A DNA stretch of 64,000 nt from Streptococcus loxodontisalivarius (GTDB taxonomy: Bacteria > Bacillota > Bacilli > Lactobacillales > Streptococcaceae): the NCBI RefSeq assembly GCF_016908645.1, contig NZ_JAFBEH010000001.1, forward strand, positions 1 through 64,000, read 5' to 3'. The notes beneath the pieces were generated by a model, which ran no database searches, was not told the DNA's origin, and worked only from the letters and a program-made list of their open reading frames with translations. Shown here one piece after another: positions 54,732 to 63,735 of this stretch (positions are counted from its first letter, which is position 1; each line of letters opens with the position of its first letter). Made by a program: the position numbers and the translations under genes.

Positions 54732-56120
54732 ATGTACAGTAATCAATCTTCAAGGAAATTATTTTTCCTGTTATCTGATATTTTGTCATCGCTAATCCTA
54801 TTTATCTTTTTACCTTTTATTGCACCAAATTATGATACAACTAATTTTCTATTGATCTGTTTGGTTACCTTGCTGACGTCAGTTGCTGTTGTTTGGACCA
54901 ATGGTTATTCAACCATTGAAACGATGAGCATTCGCACGCGTATCAAAGGAGCAGCCAAGTTTGCAGTTATCTATGCCATCATCTTGCTAGCGGTAGAGTT
55001 TTTCGCGAAGCCGTTTGGTCTATCTATGATGCACAAGTTGGAGTCAACTGAGCTAATCAAGATGATCTTGTTCTTGGCTATTGTCGTCTTCTTGCTTCGT
55101 ACAATAACGAGATATGCGACTGGTTACTTTTTCACTTATCAAAAAAATGTCTTAGTCGTTACAAATTTCTCTGAAGATGTGCAGGGCTTGACTACAAGAT
55201 TGAAAGCGTCTAGCATGAATGTCATTGGTTTCTTCAGCTCAAAAGAGGTTGATGTTCAGGCAACAACACCAATTCTAAATAGCTTTGAAGAAGTACGCTA
55301 TCTCTTGTCACATACTGAGGTCAATGAAATCTTTGTAACAGCGGATGCTATTGAAGATTATTTTGATGAACGTGACTACTTTGTCATGATGGGTGTACCC
55401 GTTTCTGTCGCTATGAATAGCGGTGAAGGAAATGATGTTTTCTTCAAGAGTAACTTTATTCAGGACTTGGGAGACTATACAGTTCTTACGTCATCATTAA
55501 ATGCAAGTAACTATCGTAATTTGTTTATCAAGCGTGCTATTGATATCGTTGCAGCCTTGTTTGGTCTTCTCCTTACAGGACTTGTGGCGCTCTGCATTTA
55601 CCCGATTGTTCAAAAACAATCTAAGGGTCCCTTGATGTTTAAGCAAAAGCGTGTTGGTAAAAATGGTAAGGTCTTTGACATTTACAAATTTAGAAGCATG
55701 TATCTGGATGCTGAAGAACGCAAAAAAGAGCTTATGGCTCAAAATGAGTTGACATCAGATCACATGTTTAAGATGGAAAATGACCCTAGGATTTTTCCTT
55801 TTGGGCAGAAAATCCGTGACTGGTCTATTGATGAGCTACCACAGTTTATCAATGTCCTAAAAGGAGATATGTCTCTTGTGGGAACTCGTCCACCAACCTT
55901 GGATGAATACCACAAATATGAACTTCACCACTTCAAACGCTTGGCCATGAAACCTGGTATCACAGGAATGTGGCAAGTCAGCGGTAGAAGTAATATTACA
56001 GATTTCGAACAAGTTGTTTCTCTTGATATGTCATATATTCAAAACTGGTCAGTGTGGCTAGATATGAAAATTATCTTGAAAACTTTTGCCGTAGTCTTAA
56101 AAAGGGATGGAAGTAAATAG
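54732..56120 (+). CDS. cpsE: CpsE: undecaprenyl-phosphate sugar-1-phosphate transferase
   Basis: A 462-aa priming transferase. Four N-terminal membrane helices (about 10-135), a cytoplasmic CoA-binding-like domain (about 140-255) and a membrane-embedded catalytic domain: IKRAIDIVAALFGLLLTG (about 265), KRVGKNGKVFDIYKFRSM, RDWSIDELPQFINVLKGDMSLVGTRPP (about 365-391) and the C-terminal MKPGITGMWQVSGRSN. It starts the repeat unit, usually with glucose or galactose phosphate. No second priming enzyme is present in the window, so cluster 1 would have to share it or use one elsewhere. Confidence 0.94.
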   Translation: MYSNQSSRKLFFLLSDILSSLILFIFLPFIAPNYDTTNFLLICLVTLLTSVAVVWTNGYSTIETMSIRTRIKGAAKFAVIYAIILLAVEFFAKPFGLSMMHKLESTELIKMILFLAIVVFLLRTITRYATGYFFTYQKNVLVVTNFSEDVQGLTTRLKASSMNVIGFFSSKEVDVQATTPILNSFEEVRYLLSHTEVNEIFVTADAIEDYFDERDYFVMMGVPVSVAMNSGEGNDVFFKSNFIQDLGDYTVLTSSLNASNYRNLFIKRAIDIVAALFGLLLTGLVALCIYPIVQKQSKGPLMFKQKRVGKNGKVFDIYKFRSMYLDAEERKKELMAQNELTSDHMFKMENDPRIFPFGQKIRDWSIDELPQFINVLKGDMSLVGTRPPTLDEYHKYELHHFKRLAMKPGITGMWQVSGRSNITDFEQVVSLDMSYIQNWSVWLDMKIILKTFAVVLKRDGSK

Positions 56121-56128
56121 CCTTCTCG

Positions 56129-56183
56129 TGTTATAATATAAATAAGTAAAATGCTGTTCAGATATTTTATCTCGAACAGCATT
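56129..56183 (+). promoter_or_regulatory. Possible promoter and hairpin before flippase 2
   Basis: An extended -10 (TGT-TATAAT, 56129-56137) lacks a -35. It is followed by a 14-bp hairpin AATGCTGTTC-AGAT (56150-56163) / ATCT-c-GAACAGCATT (56169-56183) with no T-run. It may be a processing site, pause site or partial terminator at the cpsE/cluster 2 junction. Confidence 0.4.
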
Positions 56184-56279
56184 CTCGTATATGTCACATA
56201 ATACGCAATCTGTCTTGCTTTTATGTGATTGAAGAATATTAAATTTTACAATTTTAAGTCTGGAGTTGGTTGTAAGTAA

Positions 56280-57734
56280 ATGAAAAAGACTAGTTCGGTA
56301 AGAATGAATTTCATTATGAATTTCATTCTTACTATTTCGAATTTTATTTTCCCTTTGATAACATTCCCCTATGTTTCTAGAGTGCTAGGTGCTGATAGAG
56401 TTGGAACTGTTACTTTTGCTACCTCGATAATTTCGTATTTCTCTATGGTTGGGATGCTTGGTATTCCGACTTATGGTATCCGAGCTTGTGCTAAGGTGCG
56501 GGATAATAAAGAGAATTTAGAGAAAACTGTACAAGAAATTGTCGTTTTGAATGCAATAGTAATGCTAGTTTCAATTGTTTTCTTAGCTTTTTCCATTTTC
56601 TTAGTTCCTAGACTAGCTCAGGAAAAATTATTGTATTTGATTTTATCTTCAACATTATTATTTAATGTTACTGGTGTAGATTGGCTTTATAAGGCTCTTG
56701 AAAAGTATTCGTATATCACTGTTAGGTCAATCATATTCAAATTTTTATCACTTGTTTTCCTTTTACTATTAATTCATTCAAAAAGTGATTATGTCATCTA
56801 TGGAGCTATATCTGTTTTAGCTAGTGTTGGATCAAATTTTTTGAATTTTATTAATTTACACAGATTCATTTCTCTCAAATTTAGAAATGATTTAAATATA
56901 AAACAGCATATAAAACCAACTCTTAGTTTCTTTCTATTAAATATTTCTACCGTTGTTTACAACAACTTAGATACAACTATGGTTGGATTTATAAAAGGAG
57001 ATACTGAAGTAGGATACTATTCTGCAGCAGTCAAAATTGAACAGATACTTGTTAGTGTGGTTACCTCTCTGGGAACAGTTTTATTACCTCGGCTATCTTA
57101 CTACTATGGTCAAAATAAGATGGATGAATTTAGAAGGTTAGTCCGAAAAGCGCTCAATTTTGTTTTAGTAATTTCGATACCTCTAACCTTATACTTTATT
57201 ATTGTTTCAAAAGAGAGCATTTTATTCCTATCAGGTCAAGATTTTCTCCCGGCAGTTCTTCCAATGCAACTTATATTGCTGTGTGTAGTTATGGTAGGAT
57301 TATCTAACTTAATGGGAATTCAGATTTTAGTTCCAACCGGCAGAGAAAAGCTAGTTGTTATTTCTACGGTTATTGGGGCTTTGTTTAATATAATTGTTAA
57401 TAGTGTTGCCATTCCATATTTTGGTGCGGCGGGTTCTGCATTTGCAGGTAGCGTAGCAGAATTAACAGTAACAATAGTACAGTTTTACTTTTTGAGAGAT
57501 TTGATGTTACCAATGCTTAAATCAATTTCTTTCTGGAAAATCCTAATTGCAGCACTAGTTTCTGTCCTTGGCACACTATTTGTTTTATTTAATTTTACAG
57601 CAAGTACTTTTATTATATTAGTAATAACAGCTATTGTATTTTTTGGAATCTATGGAATTTGTTTGCTTCTTCTACGTGAGGAATTTATAACTGAGACTAT
57701 AAGTATTTTGACAAGAAAGTTTAGAAGGAGTTAA
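56280..57734 (+). CDS. Oligosaccharide flippase (Wzx-type), cluster 2
   Basis: A 484-aa PST-family flippase paralogous to the one at 38453 and sharing its N-terminal pattern (NFIMNFILTISNFIFPLITF and FATSIISYFSMVGMLGIPTYG). It is clearly diverged in DNA and has a more AT-rich codon use. There is no close ribosome site (GGAG is 17 nt upstream). It should export the capsule repeat primed by CpsE. The adjacent glf starts 3 nt later, the same pair order as in cluster 1. Confidence 0.9.
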   Translation: MKKTSSVRMNFIMNFILTISNFIFPLITFPYVSRVLGADRVGTVTFATSIISYFSMVGMLGIPTYGIRACAKVRDNKENLEKTVQEIVVLNAIVMLVSIVFLAFSIFLVPRLAQEKLLYLILSSTLLFNVTGVDWLYKALEKYSYITVRSIIFKFLSLVFLLLLIHSKSDYVIYGAISVLASVGSNFLNFINLHRFISLKFRNDLNIKQHIKPTLSFFLLNISTVVYNNLDTTMVGFIKGDTEVGYYSAAVKIEQILVSVVTSLGTVLLPRLSYYYGQNKMDEFRRLVRKALNFVLVISIPLTLYFIIVSKESILFLSGQDFLPAVLPMQLILLCVVMVGLSNLMGIQILVPTGREKLVVISTVIGALFNIIVNSVAIPYFGAAGSAFAGSVAELTVTIVQFYFLRDLMLPMLKSISFWKILIAALVSVLGTLFVLFNFTASTFIILVITAIVFFGIYGICLLLLREEFITETISILTRKFRRS

Positions 57735-57737
57735 TAT

Positions 57738-58847
57738 ATGTCACAATATGATTATTTAGTAGTAGGTTCAGGTTTGTTTGGAGCAGTCTTTGCTCACGAG
57801 GCAGCCAAAGCAGGAAAAAAAGTAAAAGTTATTGAAAAGCGTGAACACATCGCTGGTAACATTTACACGAAAGAAGTAGAGGGCATCCAAGTTCACCAAT
57901 ACGGAGCTCACATCTTCCATACCTCAGATAAGGAAATCTGGGATTACATCAACCAGTTTGCGGAGTTTAACCGTTACACAAACTCGCCAGTAGCTAATTA
58001 TAAAGGTGATATCTATAATTTGCCATTCAATATGAATACCTTCAATAAGCTCTGGGGTGTTGTGACACCAGCTGAAGCACAAGCGAAGATTGAAGAACAA
58101 AAAGCAGTGCTTAATGGTAAAACGCCAGAGAATCTTGAAGAGCAAGCTATTTCGTTGGTTGGTACAGATATCTACCAAAAATTGATTAAAGACTACACGA
58201 TGAAACAATGGGGCAAAGAGTGTACAGAGCTTCCAGCCTTTATCATTCGCCGTTTGCCTGTTCGTTTCACTTATGACAACAACTACTTCAATGATACTTA
58301 CCAAGGTATTCCAATCGGTGGTTATACTCAAATCGTTGAGAAGATGCTTGACCACGACAATATTGATGTTGAGGTCAATGTTGACTTCTTCGCTAACAAG
58401 GAAGCCTATATGGCAGAGTTTCCAAAGATTGTCTTTACAGGTATGATTGATCAGTTCTTCAACTATGAGTTGGGAGAGCTTGAATACCGTAGTTTGCGTT
58501 TTGAAACAGAGACACTTGATATGGAGAACTATCAAGGCAATGCGGTAGTCAACTACACAGATGCAGAGACACCATACACACGTATTATTGAGCACAAGCA
58601 CTTTGAGTTTGGTCAACAGGAGAAGACCATCATTACGAAAGAATACTCGAAAACATGGGCCAAGGGAGATGAGCCATATTATCCAGTAAACAACGATCGT
58701 AACAACAAACTCTACAAGGCGTATAAGAACTTGGCAGCCCAAGAAGATAAGGTTATCTTTGGTGGACGTCTAGGTCACTATCGTTATTACGATATGCACC
58801 AGGTTATTGCAGCAGCCTTGCAATGTGTTAAGAACGAATTGGGGTAA
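57738..58847 (+). CDS. glf: UDP-galactopyranose mutase, copy 2
   Basis: A 369-aa enzyme identical in protein to copy 1 (39914) apart from the last two residues (LG here, IK there). By hand count the genes differ at about 30 nt, nearly all synonymous, so they are about 97% identical. The same FAD and active-site motifs are present. It starts with ATG behind AGAAGGAG. It provides UDP-galactofuranose for the cpsE-linked polymer. The two copies form a 1.1-kb direct repeat 17.8 kb apart. Confidence 0.95.
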   Translation: MSQYDYLVVGSGLFGAVFAHEAAKAGKKVKVIEKREHIAGNIYTKEVEGIQVHQYGAHIFHTSDKEIWDYINQFAEFNRYTNSPVANYKGDIYNLPFNMNTFNKLWGVVTPAEAQAKIEEQKAVLNGKTPENLEEQAISLVGTDIYQKLIKDYTMKQWGKECTELPAFIIRRLPVRFTYDNNYFNDTYQGIPIGGYTQIVEKMLDHDNIDVEVNVDFFANKEAYMAEFPKIVFTGMIDQFFNYELGELEYRSLRFETETLDMENYQGNAVVNYTDAETPYTRIIEHKHFEFGQQEKTIITKEYSKTWAKGDEPYYPVNNDRNNKLYKAYKNLAAQEDKVIFGGRLGHYRYYDMHQVIAAALQCVKNELG

Positions 58848-58850
58848 ACC

Positions 58851-60032
58851 ATGAAAAGTATTTACATTATCGGTTCAAAAGGAATTCCTGCAAAATACGG
58901 TGGCTTTGAGACTTTCGTAGAAAAGCTAACTGAATATCAGAAGGATAGCTCAATCAAGTATTTTGTAGCTTGTATGACTGAAAATTCTGCTAAGTCAGGC
59001 ATTTCAGATCAAATGTTTGAATATAATGGTGCAACTTGTTTCAATATTGATGTTCCAAGCATTGGACCAGCTAAAGCGATTGCCTATGATATTGCTGCCT
59101 TGAAGAAAGCTATTCAAATTGCTAAAGAAAATAAGGATGAAAATCCTATTTTTTACGTTCTAGCTTGTCGCATTGGACCTTTTATCAATCGCTTCCGCAA
59201 ACAAATTCATGCTCTTGGTGGACAATTATTAGTCAACCCAGATGGACATGAGTGGCTACGCGAAAAATGGAGTGCTCCAGTTCGTCGTTATTGGAAGTAT
59301 TCTGAAAGTTTGATGGTTAAGCACGCAGACCTACTTGTTTGCGATAGTAAGAATATTGAGTCATATATCCAGAAGGACTATGCTAAATATAAACCTGAGA
59401 CAACCTATATTGCATACGGAACTGAGCTTGCTGGTACTTGTCTCAAAGCAGAAGATAACACAGTCAGAACTTGGTTTTCAGAAAAAGGTGTTACAGAGGA
59501 TAACTACTATCTTGTCGTTGGTCGATTTGTTCCTGAAAACAACTACGAAACAATGATTCGTGAGTTTATGAAGTCAAAATCTAAAAAGGATTTTGTTCTG
59601 ATTACGAACGTAGAGCAGAACGCTTTTTATGAACAGTTGAAAGCAGATACTGGTTTTGACAAGGATAGTCGAATCAAGTTTGTTGGAACAGTCTATGACC
59701 AAAGCCTACTTAAATATATTCGTGAAAATGCCTTCGCTTATTTCCATGGACACGAAGTAGGTGGCACAAATCCTTCACTCTTGGAAGCTCTCGCATCAAC
59801 AAAATTAAATCTCTTGCTTAATGTAGGCTTCAATAGAGAAGTCGGAGAAGATGGGGCAATCTATTGGGATAAGGACAATTTACATCGTGTGATTGACGAA
59901 GTAGAGACCATGTCTGAGGCGGAGATTTTTGTCATGGATAAGCTGTCAACAGAACAGGTCAAAAACCGTTTCACATGGGACTTTATCGTTGATGAGTATG
60001 AGAAGTGTTTCATGAGCGGGGGTAAGAAATAA
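58851..60032 (+). CDS. GT4 glycosyltransferase with DUF1972 domain (rhamnosyltransferase-like)
   Basis: A 393-aa GT-B glycosyltransferase whose N-terminal DUF1972 segment (IIGSKGIPAKYGGFETFVEKL, residues 5-25) is typical of WchF/RgpA-type beta-1,4-rhamnosyltransferases that add the second sugar of streptococcal capsule units. The donor half includes YYLVVGRFVPENNYETMIREF (about 220) and FHGHEVGGTNPSLLEALAST (about 302). The start lies 3 nt after glf. The rhamnose donor is inferred; no rml genes are in this window. Confidence 0.85.
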   Translation: MKSIYIIGSKGIPAKYGGFETFVEKLTEYQKDSSIKYFVACMTENSAKSGISDQMFEYNGATCFNIDVPSIGPAKAIAYDIAALKKAIQIAKENKDENPIFYVLACRIGPFINRFRKQIHALGGQLLVNPDGHEWLREKWSAPVRRYWKYSESLMVKHADLLVCDSKNIESYIQKDYAKYKPETTYIAYGTELAGTCLKAEDNTVRTWFSEKGVTEDNYYLVVGRFVPENNYETMIREFMKSKSKKDFVLITNVEQNAFYEQLKADTGFDKDSRIKFVGTVYDQSLLKYIRENAFAYFHGHEVGGTNPSLLEALASTKLNLLLNVGFNREVGEDGAIYWDKDNLHRVIDEVETMSEAEIFVMDKLSTEQVKNRFTWDFIVDEYEKCFMSGGKK

Positions 60033-60853
60033 TGCAAATTTATTATACTGCAGTTGTTGTCTATAATTCATTGCTATCAGATTCAGAAACCTTATCAAAT
60101 TTAAGCAAAATTAATAATCACAATATCAAGGTAATAATTTATGATAATAGTGATAATAAAGAGTATTACTCCCAAAATGAGTTGCTTGCTAATACAAATA
60201 ATTGGAAATATTTATCAAATCACGAAAATGTTGGTTTATCACGTGCGTACAACAAAATTTTAGATTCTATATCCGATTCAAAAGGTATTGTGGTTTGGTT
60301 AGATGATGACACTAATATAACGCAAGAGTATTTTGATGCACTAGACAGTTCTATTTCTGAAAATATTGACATATATACTCCTGTTATAAAAGCTCAGAAT
60401 GGAAAATTTTATTCTCCGAATGAGGAAGGTTTTTTTAAGAACAAGCAATTAAAATCACCTTCTGGAAATATTAATCAAAATAAGTTTAATGCAATTAATA
60501 GCTGTACTGCAGTTAAATTGTCTATATATAGCAATTATAGATATGACGAGAATTTATTTCTGGATCAAATTGATCACGACTTTTTCAGAAGTCAGAGACT
60601 TTTGGGGCGAAGTTTTCTAAAATTACCAGTGATAATCCATCATAATCTATCTCTAAAAGATACCTCTGGCAATATAGAGAGTGTGAAGAAAAGATTTAAA
60701 ATTTTGATACCTGATTACAAAACTTATGTTGCAAAAAAGGGTAGAACTGCGGTAGTCTTTTCTAAGATAAAAATAGTTGCCTGGGGAGTCCAACAATCTA
60801 TAAAGAACAGAAATGTCGGTTTTACCTTTTGGGTAATTAAAAATTTTCTCTAA
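60032..60853 (+). CDS. Glycosyltransferase family 2 (rhamnosyltransferase-like)
   Basis: A 273-aa GT-A enzyme. IYYTAVVVYNSLLSDSETL opens the nucleotide-binding fold, NHENVGLSRAYNKILD (about 68-83) binds donor, VWLDDDTNITQEYFDAL (about 89-105) carries the DxD motif, and FLDQIDHDFFRSQRL (about 180) is the acceptor/base region common in RgpB-like proteins. It overlaps the preceding gene by 1 nt (TAATG). From here base composition becomes noticeably AT-richer. Confidence 0.82.
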   Translation: MQIYYTAVVVYNSLLSDSETLSNLSKINNHNIKVIIYDNSDNKEYYSQNELLANTNNWKYLSNHENVGLSRAYNKILDSISDSKGIVVWLDDDTNITQEYFDALDSSISENIDIYTPVIKAQNGKFYSPNEEGFFKNKQLKSPSGNINQNKFNAINSCTAVKLSIYSNYRYDENLFLDQIDHDFFRSQRLLGRSFLKLPVIIHHNLSLKDTSGNIESVKKRFKILIPDYKTYVAKKGRTAVVFSKIKIVAWGVQQSIKNRNVGFTFWVIKNFL

Positions 60854-60871
60854 AGGAATATATTATTAATT

Positions 60872-62020
60872 ATGAAAATAAATATAAGTGACTTATTTTT
60901 CTATGTAACTTTCGTTTTTATTATTTTTTTTGATTTTCTAACGAAAACACAGTTTATTTCAACTTATCCATTTGTAAATGCTATGATTGTTCCTGGATTT
61001 GTGTTTACAAGTATTTTGTTAATAATAACAATTTTTTTAGAGTTGAAAATGACATTAGGGCGTTTTGTCTACGTTATTATACTGTCGGTTTTTATTTTGA
61101 TTTTAGCTAGAACCTCAGGTAACTATCAAAAAGTTGTTACGTTAGGATTATTATTATTAGCCGTAAAGAATCGAAATTTAATTTCTATTCTTAAAGTACA
61201 TCTGTATACAGTTGTTACCCTCATTATTCTTCTATTATTTTGTTATGGAATAGGATTATTACCTGGAGGTTATTCATTGAGGGAATCTACTATGAGATAC
61301 TATCTTGGATTCTCTTATACCTCTTACTTAGCAAATTTCTTATTTCATATTATTATTACAGCAATCTTTGTTTATAAAGAGAGACTCAGTTTGCTTGTCT
61401 GTGCAATACTTCTGATAATTAATTATGGTGTCTATGTTTTAACAGACACAAAATCTGCATACTATCTTTCTCTATTGGTTCTATTAGTATTTATTTGTCT
61501 GAAAGTGTTTCGATTAGATTTGAGACATGATATGATAAAGAATTCTAGAATATCAAGGTGGGTAGAGCAAATCGCTTTTCCTCTGAGTACAATTTTTGTG
61601 CTTATCCTGACCTTGCTATATAATACTGGAAATTCGTTTATGATTAGACTTAATCAAATTTTGACATACAGATTAATGTTGGGTGCTAAGGCAATTGATA
61701 AATATCCAATAAATTTATTTGGTCATAAAATTGTTTGGGCAGGTTTTAATACAGGTATGGAATATTTATATGTTGATTCATCATTTTTGAATATCTTATT
61801 GAATTACGGAATAATCTCAATTGTATTGTTTAGTTTAGGATATTATATTTTAGGGAAAAAGAATATTTATCGAGATGGTTTTTATATGTTGGCGTTCGTT
61901 TTCTTAATATTACATTCTCTATTTGATCCACAATATATTGAAATTTCCTATAATCCATTCACATTATTCTTGAGTCTAACCTTGTTAACTCATAAGGAAG
62001 TTCAAAAAATAGAGTTATAA
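60872..62020 (+). CDS. Polysaccharide polymerase (Wzy-type), cluster 2
   Basis: A 382-aa very hydrophobic protein with about ten predicted membrane helices; the larger exposed loops lie at about 125-145 and 255-290 (NQILTYRLMLGAKAIDKYP, NTGMEYLYVDSSFLNILLNYG). That pattern is typical of streptococcal Wzy polymerases, which are poorly conserved. It should join repeat units flipped by the 56280 product. Unusually AT-rich DNA suggests acquisition with its cluster. Function is assigned by topology and position. Confidence 0.76.
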   Translation: MKINISDLFFYVTFVFIIFFDFLTKTQFISTYPFVNAMIVPGFVFTSILLIITIFLELKMTLGRFVYVIILSVFILILARTSGNYQKVVTLGLLLLAVKNRNLISILKVHLYTVVTLIILLLFCYGIGLLPGGYSLRESTMRYYLGFSYTSYLANFLFHIIITAIFVYKERLSLLVCAILLIINYGVYVLTDTKSAYYLSLLVLLVFICLKVFRLDLRHDMIKNSRISRWVEQIAFPLSTIFVLILTLLYNTGNSFMIRLNQILTYRLMLGAKAIDKYPINLFGHKIVWAGFNTGMEYLYVDSSFLNILLNYGIISIVLFSLGYYILGKKNIYRDGFYMLAFVFLILHSLFDPQYIEISYNPFTLFLSLTLLTHKEVQKIEL

Positions 62021-62038
62021 AATATAAAAGGGGCTTAG

Positions 62039-62857
62039 ATGAAAACTAATATTACAACACGAGATATCCAACTACTCGAGCTTGAAGCGTTGATTGAATT
62101 AAAGAAATTATGTGATGATAACGGTCTGAAATTCTACCTTCGTGGTGGAAGTGTCATGGGTGCTGTTAAATATAAGGGTTTTGTACCTTGGGATGATGAT
62201 GTTGATATTGCAGTTCCTAGGAAAGATTTTGAGAAACTTATTGAGCTATCTCAAACAGATTGGTCTAGGAAATTTGAGATAATTTCTTATCATTATCAAG
62301 AGGATGCTGGATGCTATTTTCCACGAGTATTTTTAAAAAAACAGTTCATAAAGGAATATGGAGTACCAGAAAATAATCGACACGGTGTATCAGTAATTGA
62401 TATATTGCCGCTTGATGGTGCACCTGATAGTAATTTTAAGCAAAAGATTTACTTTGCTCATGTATATTTTTTGAGGATAATGGGTAGTCTAACGACAAAA
62501 AATTTAACTGGACATAAACTACATAGAAGAATTTTGTTGCGATTTTTATATTTATTCGGTATTGATAAAAAATATAGTCAGACTGATATTTATGAAAAGT
62601 TAGATAGATTGTACAGTAGCCATAGCATTGAAGACAGTAAATTTATTGGTACTATTACTGGCTCATTATATACTAAAGAAATTTTTCCGAAGGAAGTTTG
62701 GGGAGATGGAGAACTTTTAGATTTTGAAACTGAAAAATTTTTAGTTCCAACTCAGTTTGATTCTTATTTGAAGAAGTTGTATGGTGATGATTATTTAACC
62801 TCTGAACCATCTGATAAAGCTAAAAATTGGAAAAAACACATAAAGGAAGTGGAGTAA
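62039..62857 (+). CDS. LicD-family phosphotransferase, cluster 2
   Basis: A 272-aa LicD protein with RGGSVMGAVKYKGFVPWDDDVDIAVP (residues 35-60), the same catalytic pattern as the cluster 1 LicD, although the two are otherwise well diverged. It ends TSEPSDKAKNWKKH. It probably adds a phospho-alcohol group (glycerol phosphate from TagD's CDP-glycerol is a candidate) to the capsule repeat. The ribosome site is AAGGGG. Confidence 0.85.
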   Translation: MKTNITTRDIQLLELEALIELKKLCDDNGLKFYLRGGSVMGAVKYKGFVPWDDDVDIAVPRKDFEKLIELSQTDWSRKFEIISYHYQEDAGCYFPRVFLKKQFIKEYGVPENNRHGVSVIDILPLDGAPDSNFKQKIYFAHVYFLRIMGSLTTKNLTGHKLHRRILLRFLYLFGIDKKYSQTDIYEKLDRLYSSHSIEDSKFIGTITGSLYTKEIFPKEVWGDGELLDFETEKFLVPTQFDSYLKKLYGDDYLTSEPSDKAKNWKKHIKEVE

Positions 62858-62862
62858 TAAAG

Positions 62863-63735
62863 ATGTTTTGTTTTGTGATATTGCATTACATGGTAATTGA
62901 AGAAACAGTAGCATTTGTCGAAAATTTATTATATAAAGTTAACGGTGAGAAGAAAATCGTTATTGTAGATAATAATTCATCAAATGGTAGTGGAAAAGAG
63001 TTACAGAGAATGTATTTGGATAATCCAGATATAACTATAATTCTAAATAATGAGAACCTTGGATTTGCTAAGGGAAACAATATCGGATATCGATATGCAA
63101 AAGAGCATTTTCAGCCTAAGTTTATTGCAATTGCAAATAATGATATTGAACTTCCACAACCTGAGTTTATTCAATTAGTAGAAGATATTTATAAGAAGGA
63201 GAAATTTGCTGTATTAGGTCCAGAAATATTCTCGACAAATGAAAAAATTTATCAAAGTCCCAAGAAGTTGTCACACTATACATATGATCAAGTTCTTGCT
63301 GAGAGAGATAAATATGCTAAGAGAAATGCTAGTCAATTTATTGTTCCTCTGAAATCTACACTTAAGAAAAATAAGCTAGTTAAATCACTGAATAGTAAGA
63401 GAAAAAAAATCACTTCTCAAATTGATCCGACTAAAAAGTATGTTAATCCAATTATTCACGGTTCGTTTTTAATTGTATCTGAATTATTTATTGAAAAACG
63501 TGATAATGCATTTTTTGAAGGAACTTACATGTACTTTGAAACTGAAATACTAGACTATCAATGTCAACGTGACGGTCTTAAGGTTATCTATGATCCAAGT
63601 GTTAAAGTACTGCACCACCACAGCACCTCTACAGCATCAAGTTTCTCTTCTGAACTAAAGAAAGTAAGATTTATGAATAGATGTATTTTAGATTCACTGA
63701 ATGCCTTTTTAGTTGAGATGGAGAAAGAAAAATGA
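62863..63735 (+). CDS. Glycosyltransferase family 2
   Basis: A 290-aa GT-A transferase. The start at 62863 is taken as MFCFVILHYMVIEETV; the longer frame overlaps LicD. IVDNNSSNGSGKEL (about 32-45), NENLGFAKGNNIGYRYAKE (about 64-82) and IAIANNDIELP (about 90-100, DxE/DxD equivalent) are typical of rhamnosyl/galactosyl GT2 enzymes; HGSFLIVSELFIEK and TYMYFETEILDYQCQRDG follow. It overlaps the next gene by 4 nt. The sugar is unknown. Confidence 0.83.
   Translation: MFCFVILHYMVIEETVAFVENLLYKVNGEKKIVIVDNNSSNGSGKELQRMYLDNPDITIILNNENLGFAKGNNIGYRYAKEHFQPKFIAIANNDIELPQPEFIQLVEDIYKKEKFAVLGPEIFSTNEKIYQSPKKLSHYTYDQVLAERDKYAKRNASQFIVPLKSTLKKNKLVKSLNSKRKKITSQIDPTKKYVNPIIHGSFLIVSELFIEKRDNAFFEGTYMYFETEILDYQCQRDGLKVIYDPSVKVLHHHSTSTASSFSSELKKVRFMNRCILDSLNAFLVEMEKEK

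Noticed and set aside
57924-58742. 272-codon antisense frame within glf copy 2 (and the shorter one in copy 1)
   Set aside because: It arises from the codon bias of glf; it is broken in the near-identical copy 1 and has no initiation signals.
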